Assembly (NCBI RefSeq): GCF_042667405.1
Contig: NZ_JBHVAL010000001.1
Coordinates: 1-64,000, forward strand
Direction of reading: 5' to 3'
DNA length: 64,000 nt
Source: Arthrobacter sp042667405
Lineage (GTDB): Bacteria > Actinomycetota > Actinomycetes > Actinomycetales > Micrococcaceae
Below are positions 1 to 7,418 of the stretch, one piece after another. The notes beneath the pieces were generated by a model. It did no database searches and was not told the DNA's origin. It saw only the letters and a program-made list of their open reading frames with translations. Position 1 is the stretch's first letter, and each line of letters starts with the position of its first letter. Made by a program: the position numbers and the translations under genes.

Positions 1-20
1 CTAATAGGCCAACAACTTAC
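1..20 (+). rRNA. 23S rRNA, 3' end (partial)
   Basis: The first bases (ctaataggcc...) match the conserved actinobacterial 23S rRNA 3' terminus (...ACUAAUAGGCC...), and a 5S gene follows 155 bp later, as in a normal rRNA operon. Nearly all of the 23S gene lies outside the window. The exact mature 3' end is uncertain by several bases. Confidence 0.55.
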
Positions 21-175
21 ACCACACACAACACACTGCACGCGTCCACTATGTGGTTCCCAACCAACAACCCACCAGTTGTCACAGGAACCAACAACTA
101 AATAACAACACCACAATGTTGTAACCACACAAGTCTTCCCACCCCCACCACCAACGGCGGGGGACGGGTAACAAG
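21..175 (+). other. 23S-5S rRNA internal transcribed spacer
   Basis: This is AC-rich, non-coding spacer. It holds short complementary stretches (ggttcc near 54-59 with ggaacc near 88-93, and acaac/gttgt words) that could pair into a processing stem of the kind cut by RNase III. No tRNA is present in it. Confidence 0.6.
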
Positions 176-294
176 GTTACGGCGGTCATAGCGTGGGGGA
201 AACGCCCGGTCCCATTCCGAACCCGGAAGCTAAGACCCACAGCGCCGATGGTACTGCACCCGGGAGGGTGTGGGAGAGTAGGACACCGCCGGAC
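176..294 (+). rRNA. rrf: 5S ribosomal RNA
   Basis: The sequence has the conserved 5S core: cccattccgaacccggaag in loops B/C, gccgatggtact, and gggagagtaggacaccgcc at the 3' side. The terminal ggcgg (181-185) pairs with ccgcc (286-290). The length of about 117-119 nt is usual for the family. It is the last gene of an rRNA operon on this strand and is followed at once by a strong terminator. The ends are given to within 2-3 bases. Confidence 0.95.
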
Positions 295-304
295 ACACAT
301 TCAG

Positions 305-336
305 AAAGGCCCCAACCACGACGGTTGGGGCCTTTC
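305..336 (+). terminator. rRNA operon terminator
   Basis: There is a perfect 13-bp inverted repeat (aaaggccccaacc / ggttggggccttt, arms 305-317 and 323-335) with a 5-base loop. It begins 11 bases after the 5S gene and ends in a short T run. Confidence 0.9.
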
Positions 337-427
337 GACTTTAACAACCAGTTCTGGAAGCGGCCAGGCAAGGAGCCCAAGCCCTTGTGAGACTTGCCAC
401 GGGGCGCCCCCAAAGGGCTCTCTGAGG

Positions 428-456
428 TTCGTGGCTGTGGCGGCGTCGAATAGAAT
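428..456 (+). promoter_or_regulatory. candidate promoter for the repeat/TPR protein operon
   Basis: TAGAAT at 451-456 is a good -10 match. TTCGTG at 428-433 is a weak -35 with a 17-bp spacer. The 337-518 gap otherwise holds only a GC hairpin (ggcgg...ccgcc, about 477-493) that would lie in the 5' leader. This is read from motif similarity only. Confidence 0.35.
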
Positions 457-518
457 TGCATAAGACATACGAGTCGGCGGTTCAGAGCCGCCGGCGGCGT
501 GACAACGAAATAAGGGTT

Positions 519-578
519 ATGAGCGACTACGCACGCGCCAGTGGTCGGCTCGCAACAGGAGGAATCCACCATGGCTGA
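519..578 (+). CDS. possible 19-aa upstream ORF/leader peptide
   Basis: ATG at 519 (preceded by aaggg, tight spacing) opens a frame of 19 codons, MSDYARASGRLATGGIHHG, that stops at TGA 576-578. The stop lies inside the first codons of the next gene (ATG at 571; the shared bases are atggctga). The peptide contains the downstream Shine-Dalgarno (aggagg) within its own codons. Such an overlap would couple translation of the two frames. No homology can be claimed, and the frame may be fortuitous. Confidence 0.25.
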   Translation: MSDYARASGRLATGGIHHG

Positions 579-2427
579 GCACAACGGCGGCAATCGCGGC
601 GGCAATCGCGGAAACTTCGGCGGTAACAGGGACGGCCGCGGGTCTTTCCGCGCCAACAACAATTCCGGAGGGGACCCCAGGGGCTTCCGTTCCAGGGAAA
701 ACCGGGATGGCAATGATCGTCCTTCCCGTGACGGTGAGCGCCGGTCGTTCGGTAATGACCGTGGCGATCGCAAGCCGTTCGGCGACCGTCCCGAGCGAGG
801 TGCCCGGAACTTCGATGGTCCCCGCCGCGACAGCAACGACCGCAAGCCCTTCGGTGATCGCGGCGACCGCGCAGATCGTCCGGCCCGTGACGGTGAGCGC
901 CGATCGTTTGGCAGTGACCGCGGCGACCGCAACGATCGTGGTGACCGCAGGCCTTTCAGCAACGACCGCAAGCCCTTCGGTGATCGCGGCGACCGCGCAG
1001 ATCGTCCGGCCCGTGACGGTGACCGGCGTTCGTTCGGCAGCGATCGCGGTGACCGTAAGCCATTCGGTGACCGTAAGTCGTTTGGTGACCGTCCCGAGCG
1101 TGGTCCGCGGAACTTCGATGGTCCCCGCCGCGATAACAACGACCGCAGGCCCTTCAACAACGACCGCAAGCCTTTCGGTGACCGCGCGGATCGTCCGGCC
1201 CGTGATGGTGAGCGCCGTTCGTACGGCGGTGACCGTAACGACCGCGGTGACCGCAAGCCGTTCGGTGACCGTCCCGAGCGTGGTCCGCGGAACTTCGATG
1301 GTCCCCGCCGCGACAGCAATGACCGCAGGCCCTTCAATAACGACCGTAAACCCTTCGGTGAGCGAGGTGACCGCGCAGATCGTCCGGCCCGTGACGGCGA
1401 CCGCCGTTCCTTCGGCAATGACCGCGGCAACTCCTGGGAAGAACGCCCCGCCCGTGTTCCCAACGCCAAGGACATCCGCAGCTCGAACCGTCCCGACCGC
1501 GAACGTTCTCCCGAGATCGACGAGGATGTCACGGGTAAGGAACTGGACCGTGCCACAGGCCACCAGATCAAGACCCTCGAAGAGCAGAGTGCCGGCTGGG
1601 TCGCCAAGCACCTGGTCATGGCCGGCCGCTTGATCGACATAGAACCGGAGCTGGCCTTCCAACACGCCCTCGCTGCCAGCCGTCGTGGAGGCCGTCTCTC
1701 CGCAGTCCGTGAGGCAGTAGGTCTCACCGCCTACGCTGCCGGACACTACGGCGAGGCCCTGCGCGAATTCCGGACCTACCGCCGCATCAGTGGATCCAAC
1801 GTCCACCTGCCGGTGATGGCTGATTGTGAGCGTGGCCTTGGCCGTCCTGACCGTGCCTTGGATATGGTGCGTTCTCCTGAAGCCCAGGATCTGGATGCCC
1901 CGGGCAAGGTGGAGTTGGCGATTGTGGCTTCCGGTGCCCGGGCCGACCTTAACCAGCTTGAAGCAGCTGTCAGCGAGCTCGAGATCCCGCAGCTGGATAT
2001 CAACCGGGCTTTCTCCTACAGCCCCCGGCTCTTCCGCGCTTACGCTGAAGCTTTGAACGCTGTGGGCCGTACGGAGGAGGCGGACAAGTGGGCCCGCCAG
2101 GCCGTGGTCGCCGAGAACGCTTTGGGCGTCGGAGAATTTGCCGAGCCTGAAATTCTTGACCTTGGTTGGGACGAGCAGGAAGAAGAAGCCGCGCGTAAGC
2201 CGCGCTTCCAGAAGCCGGCCCCGGAGTCCGACGTCGTGCAGCCTGAAGCCGAAACGGTCATCGCGGAAGCTGCCGCGGCAGACGTAGCCCACGATGACGT
2301 TGAACTCGATGACGCCGAGTCGGACTACTTTGAGTCCGATGACGCCGAGTCGGACATTGACTCTGCCGAAGACGACGAAGAAGCAGAAGAAGCAGACAAC
2401 GAGGGCACTGACACCCGGCATGGCTGA
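571..2427 (+). CDS. Arg/Asp-rich repeat protein with TPR-like domain
   Basis: The 618-aa protein has three parts. Residues 1 to about 290 are a disordered Arg/Asp/Gly/Phe-rich region built from repeated blocks such as RDGERRSFG, NDRKPFGDR and PRNFDGPRRD. Residues of about 325-525 form an alpha-helical, TPR-like domain (motifs such as GHYGEALREF and GRTEEADKWARQA). Residues from about 530 to the end form a very acidic tail. The chosen start has an aggagg Shine-Dalgarno at 558-563; the frame is open 30 bases further up without a better site. It overlaps the next gene by 8 bp, and gene order matches Rv1691-Rv1692 of M. tuberculosis, whose Rv1691 is a TPR-like protein of unknown function. The oppositely charged ends suggest RNA binding or self-association, but that is inference only. 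Confidence 0.85.
   Translation: MAEHNGGNRGGNRGNFGGNRDGRGSFRANNNSGGDPRGFRSRENRDGNDRPSRDGERRSFGNDRGDRKPFGDRPERGARNFDGPRRDSNDRKPFGDRGDRADRPARDGERRSFGSDRGDRNDRGDRRPFSNDRKPFGDRGDRADRPARDGDRRSFGSDRGDRKPFGDRKSFGDRPERGPRNFDGPRRDNNDRRPFNNDRKPFGDRADRPARDGERRSYGGDRNDRGDRKPFGDRPERGPRNFDGPRRDSNDRRPFNNDRKPFGERGDRADRPARDGDRRSFGNDRGNSWEERPARVPNAKDIRSSNRPDRERSPEIDEDVTGKELDRATGHQIKTLEEQSAGWVAKHLVMAGRLIDIEPELAFQHALAASRRGGRLSAVREAVGLTAYAAGHYGEALREFRTYRRISGSNVHLPVMADCERGLGRPDRALDMVRSPEAQDLDAPGKVELAIVASGARADLNQLEAAVSELEIPQLDINRAFSYSPRLFRAYAEALNAVGRTEEADKWARQAVVAENALGVGEFAEPEILDLGWDEQEEEAARKPRFQKPAPESDVVQPEAETVIAEAAAADVAHDDVELDDAESDYFESDDAESDIDSAEDDEEAEEADNEGTDTRHG
715..1440 (+). repeat. imperfect coding repeats (five copies of a gatcgtcc-containing block)
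   Basis: Within the disordered N-terminal part of the preceding gene, the block starting gatcgtcc and continuing cggcccgtgacgg recurs at about 715, 873, 1000, 1189 and 1378 with spacings of 158, 127, 189 and 189 bp. The last two spacings are identical, pointing to a recent duplication of a 189-bp unit. All spacing differences checked are in frame. Confidence 0.8.
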
Positions 2428-3406
2428 TTCACTGATCTCATCCTTTGATGCTGTCCTCTCCGATCTGGATGGCGTGGTCTACGCGGGACCGCACGCCATC
2501 CCCGGCGCTGTCGAAGCCTTGCAACGGCTGGACTCGGTGGGGGTGGGCCTCGGGTACGTGACCAACAATGCCTCCAGGACCCCGGCCCAGGTCGCGGCGC
2601 ACCTGCGCGAGTTGGGTGCCCCGGCGGAGGACCATCAAGTGGTGAGTTCATCGCAGGCGGCAGGGGAGCTCCTTGCTTCCATGCTGCCTGCGGGAGCGCC
2701 GGTTTTGATTACTGGCAGCGCGGCGTTGGCCCACGAGATCGAACTTGTGGGACTCAAGCCCGTCCACAGCGCGGCCGAGGCGCCTGTTGCAGTCGTCCAG
2801 GGATTCAATCCTGAGATCGGCTGGAAGGATCTTGCGGAAGCCTCGTATGTTGTGGCCGGTGGTGCCAAGTGGTTCGCCACCAACACGGACATGTCGATCC
2901 CGCAAGCACGCGGCATTGCGCCGGGCAATGGGACGCTCGTGGCAGCCGTGGCAGCGGCAACCGGCAAGACCCCCCTCGTCGCCGGGAAGCCGGAGGCGCC
3001 CCTGTTCCATGCAGCAGCCAAGCGGCTTAACTCCGAACGTCCGCTGGTGGTCGGTGACCGCCTCGACACGGACATCCTCGGAGGCAACCGCGCGGGATTC
3101 GCGACGGCGGCCGTGCTAACCGGCGTTGATACCACCAGTACCATCCTGGCGGCGCGGACCGATGAACGCCCTGACTACCTGCTCGCGGACCTGGAAGGCC
3201 TGTACGCCCCGTACCCGGTCATCACGGACGACGGCGGCAAATTCCGTTGTGGTGCTGCTTCGGCTTCCGCCGTGGACGGCACGGTGACTGTGATCGGGCA
3301 CGAGGACGACCTTGACGCTTGGCGCGCGGCCTGCGCTGCCTGGTGGGCGGCCGTTCCCGACGCCGCGGAAGCGACAGCGCCGCAGGTGGAATGGCGTACT
3401 CACTAG
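2420..3406 (+). CDS. HAD-superfamily phosphatase (NagD-like, subfamily IIA)
   Basis: The 328-aa protein carries the HAD motifs: D15-L-D17-G (nucleophile and acid), TNNAS near residue 48 (motif II), a GKP lysine near residue 191, and VVGDRLDTDI near residue 211 (metal-binding aspartates). The cap inserted between motifs II and III is the type-C2a arrangement of NagD/p-nitrophenyl phosphatases. The substrate cannot be read from sequence; sugar phosphates or phosphoglycolate are typical. The ATG at 2420 overlaps the upstream stop by 8 bp, so the two genes are translationally linked. It corresponds by position to Rv1692. Confidence 0.9.
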   Translation: MADSLISSFDAVLSDLDGVVYAGPHAIPGAVEALQRLDSVGVGLGYVTNNASRTPAQVAAHLRELGAPAEDHQVVSSSQAAGELLASMLPAGAPVLITGSAALAHEIELVGLKPVHSAAEAPVAVVQGFNPEIGWKDLAEASYVVAGGAKWFATNTDMSIPQARGIAPGNGTLVAAVAAATGKTPLVAGKPEAPLFHAAAKRLNSERPLVVGDRLDTDILGGNRAGFATAAVLTGVDTTSTILAARTDERPDYLLADLEGLYAPYPVITDDGGKFRCGAASASAVDGTVTVIGHEDDLDAWRAACAAWWAAVPDAAEATAPQVEWRTH

Positions 3407-3415
3407 ACTGGTGTG

Positions 3416-3670
3416 ATGACCGAGCCCAACGAATTCTCCACACCGGAGCCGGACGACAGCAAGGTGCAATGGCCTGAGCCGGCAAACGCTACAGGTGATG
3501 CCCTGGTGGACAAGGCACTCGGCGTCCTGGACAGTGTTCCCGATGTTCCCTTGGAAGAGCACGGGGAGCTTTACACCCGGATCCACGATTCGTTGTTGGA
3601 GGCCTTGGATTCCGAACCGGGCCTCCCGACAATCCAAGCCAGCCCCCAACCTCCGGAAGGCAACAACTGA
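3416..3670 (+). CDS. small acidic conserved hypothetical protein
   Basis: The 84-aa acidic protein (MTEPNEFSTPEPDD...) has a helical centre (DALVDKALGVLDSVPDVPLEEHGELYTRIHDSLLEAL as seen in parts) and disordered ends. A GTG directly before the ATG is an alternative start. It sits 9 bp after the HAD gene and 3 bp before tlyA, the place held by Rv1693 in mycobacteria, so it is a real operon member. No function is known to me; the length and the conserved context suggest a small partner protein. Confidence 0.75.
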   Translation: MTEPNEFSTPEPDDSKVQWPEPANATGDALVDKALGVLDSVPDVPLEEHGELYTRIHDSLLEALDSEPGLPTIQASPQPPEGNN

Positions 3671-3673
3671 TCC

Positions 3674-4486
3674 ATGGCACGACTCGATCAGGAACTGGTC
3701 ACCCGAGGGTTGGCGAGGTCCCGGACCCATGCCGCGAAATTGATCAGCGACGGCAAGGTTTCCTCCGGCGGATCGGTCCTGGCAAAATCAGCGCTCCAGG
3801 TCGATGCCGGCACTGAGCTGACCGTCCAAGCGCACTTGGAGGACATTTACGTCAGCCGCGCAGGTCATAAGCTGGCTGGCGCGCTCAAGGCCTTTCCCGC
3901 CGTCGTGGTTCCCGGGAAGCGGTGCCTCGACGCCGGTGCCTCCACGGGTGGGTTTACGGACGTGCTGCTTCGGCAGGGCGCGTCGAGCGTAGTGGCGGTG
4001 GATGTTGGCCACGGCCAGCTGGTTCCACAACTGCGTGAGGATCCCAGGGTTGACGTCCATGAAGGACTCAACGTCCGGTATATGACTCCGGAGCAGATCG
4101 GCGGCCCGGCCCGGCTCACGGTGGCGGACTTGTCCTTTATCTCCCTGACTTTAGTGCTTGCACCCTTGGCGGCCTGCACGGAACCCGGCGGGGATCTGCT
4201 GCTGATGGTCAAGCCACAGTTCGAGGTCGGCAAGGAGCGGCTGAGCCGCACCGGCGTGGTTTCCTCCGAGAATGAACGACGCCGGGCGGTTGCCCAGGTG
4301 GCCCACGCTGCGGTTGAATCGGGGCTGGATCTCCGGGGCCTGGCGGCCAGCCCATTGCCGGGCCAGGACGGAAATGTTGAATACTTCCTGTGGATGACGC
4401 GCAGGATGTCGGCCGCGTTGCCTAAGATCGAAGAGCGGGACCAGCACGTAGCTGCCTTGTTGAAGAACCTCTGGCCGAACCACTAG
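3674..4486 (+). CDS. tlyA: TlyA 16S/23S rRNA (cytidine-2'-O)-methyltransferase
   Basis: The 270-aa protein has an S4 RNA-binding domain (about residues 1-65, ending VSRAGHKL) followed by a Rossmann methyltransferase domain with the SAM motif LDAGASTGGFTD at 85-96. TlyA 2'-O-methylates cytidines of both ribosomal subunits (C1409 of 16S and C1920 of 23S in M. tuberculosis) and thereby determines capreomycin/viomycin sensitivity. Length and domain order are normal. It lies between the small acidic protein and nadK, as in mycobacteria. Confidence 0.95.
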   Translation: MARLDQELVTRGLARSRTHAAKLISDGKVSSGGSVLAKSALQVDAGTELTVQAHLEDIYVSRAGHKLAGALKAFPAVVVPGKRCLDAGASTGGFTDVLLRQGASSVVAVDVGHGQLVPQLREDPRVDVHEGLNVRYMTPEQIGGPARLTVADLSFISLTLVLAPLAACTEPGGDLLLMVKPQFEVGKERLSRTGVVSSENERRRAVAQVAHAAVESGLDLRGLAASPLPGQDGNVEYFLWMTRRMSAALPKIEERDQHVAALLKNLWPNH

Positions 4487-4499
4487 AAAGCAGAACCCG

Positions 4500-5531
4500 A
4501 TGAGCAGGCGTGTACTTGTCCTTGCCCACACTGGGCGGGAGGAATCGCTCCGCGCTGCATGGGATGCCTGTACGCAATTGCACTCGTCAGGTTTGGTTCC
4601 TGTGCTGCAGAAGTCTGAACTTGCCGATATCGAACGCTTTTTCGGCGCTTTGGACACACCCATTGAGATTTTGAACGACCACGTCAGCCTCGAGGACGTG
4701 GAACTGGTCATGGTCCTCGGTGGTGACGGCACCATCCTGCGTGCTGCTGAACTGGTCCGAGAGGTTGATGTCCCGCTGCTCGGCGTCAATCTGGGCCACG
4801 TGGGCTTCCTGGCCGAGAGCGAGCGGGCCGACCTCGCCCAGACGGTGGAGTGGATCGCGAGCCGCCAGTACACGGTGGAAGAACGCATGACCATCGACGT
4901 CCAGGTCTGGATCAAGGGCCAGAAGATCTGGCACACATGGGCGTTGAACGAGGCCGCCATCGAAAAGGCCAACCGTGAGCGGATGCTTGAACTCGTCACC
5001 GAAGTCGATGAACGTCCGTTGACCTCCTTCGGCTGCGACGGCGTGGTGATGGCTACCCCGACGGGGTCCACGGCCTACGCTTTTTCCTCGGGCGGACCTG
5101 TGGTGTGGCCTGAGGTTGAGGCGTTGGTGATCGTCCCCATCAGTGCGCATGCGCTCTTCGCCAAGCCTTTGGTGGTTTCCCCGCGATCCAAGCTCGCGGT
5201 CGAAATCATGAACCGGACCGATGCCCAGGGCGTTCTTTGGTGCGACGGGCGGCGGTCAGTGGACCTGCCTCCCGGGGCACGGGTGGAGGTAACCCGCTCC
5301 GCAACGCCGGTTCGGCTCGCACGGACCCACAAGACCCCGTTCTCGGCCAGGTTGGTCCGGAAGTTTGAACTTCCCATCCACGGATGGCGAGGCCCGGCCC
5401 CACGTAGCGGCGAAGTCCACACGGGTCCCATCCCGGTCATCAGAACCCTGTCACCGGCGCCTTTGCCGAGCCCGCGGGATGTCAATGCTCCCCGGGACGG
5501 TGACCCCTCCGAACCCACGAATGCGAAGTGA
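4500..5531 (+). CDS. nadK: NAD kinase
   Basis: The 343-aa enzyme phosphorylates NAD to NADP in the cytoplasm. It has the family hallmark GGDGT at 74-78, an LNEAAIEK block near 159-166 and CDGVVMATPTGSTAY from about 181, which forms the nucleotide site. The C-terminal 50 residues (Pro/Arg-rich, PIPVIRTLSPAP...) are an extension beyond the usual catalytic fold. It starts 13 bp after tlyA and ends 3 bp before recN, so it is co-transcribed. Confidence 0.95.
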   Translation: MSRRVLVLAHTGREESLRAAWDACTQLHSSGLVPVLQKSELADIERFFGALDTPIEILNDHVSLEDVELVMVLGGDGTILRAAELVREVDVPLLGVNLGHVGFLAESERADLAQTVEWIASRQYTVEERMTIDVQVWIKGQKIWHTWALNEAAIEKANRERMLELVTEVDERPLTSFGCDGVVMATPTGSTAYAFSSGGPVVWPEVEALVIVPISAHALFAKPLVVSPRSKLAVEIMNRTDAQGVLWCDGRRSVDLPPGARVEVTRSATPVRLARTHKTPFSARLVRKFELPIHGWRGPAPRSGEVHTGPIPVIRTLSPAPLPSPRDVNAPRDGDPSEPTNAK

Positions 5532-5534
5532 AGC

Positions 5535-7274
5535 ATGCTTGAAGAACTCCGAATCCGTGACCTCGGCGTCATCACCGACGCCGCCCTGCCTCTGGGGCCG
5601 GGGCTGAGCGTTGTCACTGGCGAAACCGGCGCCGGCAAGACCATGGTGGTCACCGCCGTCGGGCTTCTCCTGGGTGCCCGTTCGGATGCCGGCGCCGTGC
5701 GCAACGGCGCCAAGTCCGCCTCAGCCGAGGCGGTCTTGAAGCTCGATCCCGCCCACAGCGCCGTGGAACGCACCCGCGAAGCGGGCGGCGACGCGGAAGA
5801 GTACGACGGCGTGGCCGAGCTCCTGCTGGCCCGCACCGTCGGCGCGGATGGCCGCAGCCGTGCTTACGTTGGTGGCAGGACCGCACCAGTAGGCGTCCTT
5901 GCCGAACTGGGCGAGAGCCTGGTGGTGGTGCACGGACAAACGGACCAGATCCGCTTGAAAGGCGCCGCTGCACAGCGTCACGCGTTGGATCGCTTCGCGG
6001 GCGCCTCTTTGGCGAAGCCCCTGGGGGAGTACCAGGACCTCTACCGGCACTGGAAGGCGATCCAAACCGAACTGGAGACCCTGCGGAATGAGGCCCGCGA
6101 GCGGCTGCGGGAGGCAGAGTCGCTGGACGCTGCCCTGACGGAGATCGATGAGATAGACCCTCAACCCGGCGAGGACGAGACCCTCAAGGCGGAGGCGGTC
6201 AAACTCGCCAATGTCGAGGAACTGCGTATTGCCGCTGCTTCGGCGCACGAGTCTCTCATCGCCGAGGAATTCGGTGAATCCGGAGATGCCACCTCCATGG
6301 TGGATGCGGCAAAGCGGACGCTTGAGCATGTGGCCGAGCACGACGAAACCCTTGGAGCCGCCGCGGCCAGGTTGGCCGAAGTCGGCTTCCTCCTCAATGA
6401 CATTGCTGCTGAGCTTTCCAGTTACCAAGCCGCCCTGGACACAGACGGTCCGGAACGGCTCTCCGAAATCGAAGAGCGCCGGGCCGCCCTGGCCAAGCTG
6501 ATCCGCAAGTACGCCCCCAGCATCGATGAGGTGCTGGAGTGGGCTGCCGCTGCAAGGAAAAGGCTGGATGAACTGCAGGACGATTCCAGCCGGATCGAGT
6601 CCCTGGACGCCGAGGTAGCTTCCACGGAGGCGACGCTCCGCAAACTCGCCGCGTCCATCAGCAAGGCGCGTTCGAGGGCGGCCAAGGATCTGTCCGGGCG
6701 CGTCAGTGCCGAGCTGAAGGCACTGGCCATGGCGGACGCAACCCTGGTGATCGAGGTCGAAAGCAGCGATCTCCTGGGGCCCTGGGGGACCGACGAGATC
6801 GCCTTCCTCCTCCAGCCGCACTCCGGCGCTCCCGCACGCCCCCTGGGCAAGGGAGCCTCGGGAGGTGAACTTTCCCGCGTCATGCTCGCCATCGAAGTTG
6901 TCCTCGCGGCTGTGGATCCCGTTCCAACGTTTGTCTTCGATGAGGTGGATGCAGGCGTGGGTGGCCGTGCCGCCGTCGAAATCGGGCGCCGCCTGGCCAT
7001 GCTGGCCCGTCACGTCCAGGTGCTGGTGGTAACCCACCTGCCACAGGTTGCTGCCTTCGCCGATCAGCACATCCGTGTCACCAAAACATCGGTGCGTGGT
7101 TCGGACGGGAAGACGGCCACAGGGTTCACCTCCAGCGATGTGCAGCTGCTCAGCGAAGACGAACGCGTCAAGGAACTGGCACGCATGCTGGCCGGTCAGG
7201 AGGACTCGGAGTCGGCACAGGCCCACGCGCAGGAGTTGTTGGACGACGCCAAGCTCCTTCCGCAGCGCGCTTGA
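5535..7274 (+). CDS. recN: DNA repair protein RecN
   Basis: The 579-aa SMC-like ATPase of double-strand-break repair has Walker A GETGAGKT at 29-36, a long coiled-coil middle (about 150-400), the ABC signature GGELSR and Walker B FVFDEVDAGVGG in the C-terminal half. The length is typical. I saw no LexA-type box in the 3-bp gap before it, so any SOS control would act on the operon promoter far upstream. Confidence 0.95.
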   Translation: MLEELRIRDLGVITDAALPLGPGLSVVTGETGAGKTMVVTAVGLLLGARSDAGAVRNGAKSASAEAVLKLDPAHSAVERTREAGGDAEEYDGVAELLLARTVGADGRSRAYVGGRTAPVGVLAELGESLVVVHGQTDQIRLKGAAAQRHALDRFAGASLAKPLGEYQDLYRHWKAIQTELETLRNEARERLREAESLDAALTEIDEIDPQPGEDETLKAEAVKLANVEELRIAAASAHESLIAEEFGESGDATSMVDAAKRTLEHVAEHDETLGAAAARLAEVGFLLNDIAAELSSYQAALDTDGPERLSEIEERRAALAKLIRKYAPSIDEVLEWAAAARKRLDELQDDSSRIESLDAEVASTEATLRKLAASISKARSRAAKDLSGRVSAELKALAMADATLVIEVESSDLLGPWGTDEIAFLLQPHSGAPARPLGKGASGGELSRVMLAIEVVLAAVDPVPTFVFDEVDAGVGGRAAVEIGRRLAMLARHVQVLVVTHLPQVAAFADQHIRVTKTSVRGSDGKTATGFTSSDVQLLSEDERVKELARMLAGQEDSESAQAHAQELLDDAKLLPQRA

Positions 7275-7418
7275 CCGCTGGAGCAGTGGAGCGGAATTGA
7301 AAGTGCGAGCACCATCACATCAACACTTTTTGGCCCCCCTGGTCTTGATTGGATCGCGGTCCTGGGCAACTATTGACCATTTGGGGAATCCGAACCGGAC
7401 GCTTGGAAGGCGTAATTG

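Noticed and set aside
517..2421. Very long open frames on the minus strand opposite the repeat protein gene
   Set aside because: They mirror the in-frame repeats and G/C-ending codons of the real gene, give repetitive Val/Thr/Arg or Arg/Ser protein, and have no start signals.
5531..5540. LexA-type SOS box at recN
   Set aside because: Only 3 bp separate nadK and recN, and no cgaac-N4-gttcg type site was seen at this gene or directly before dinB.
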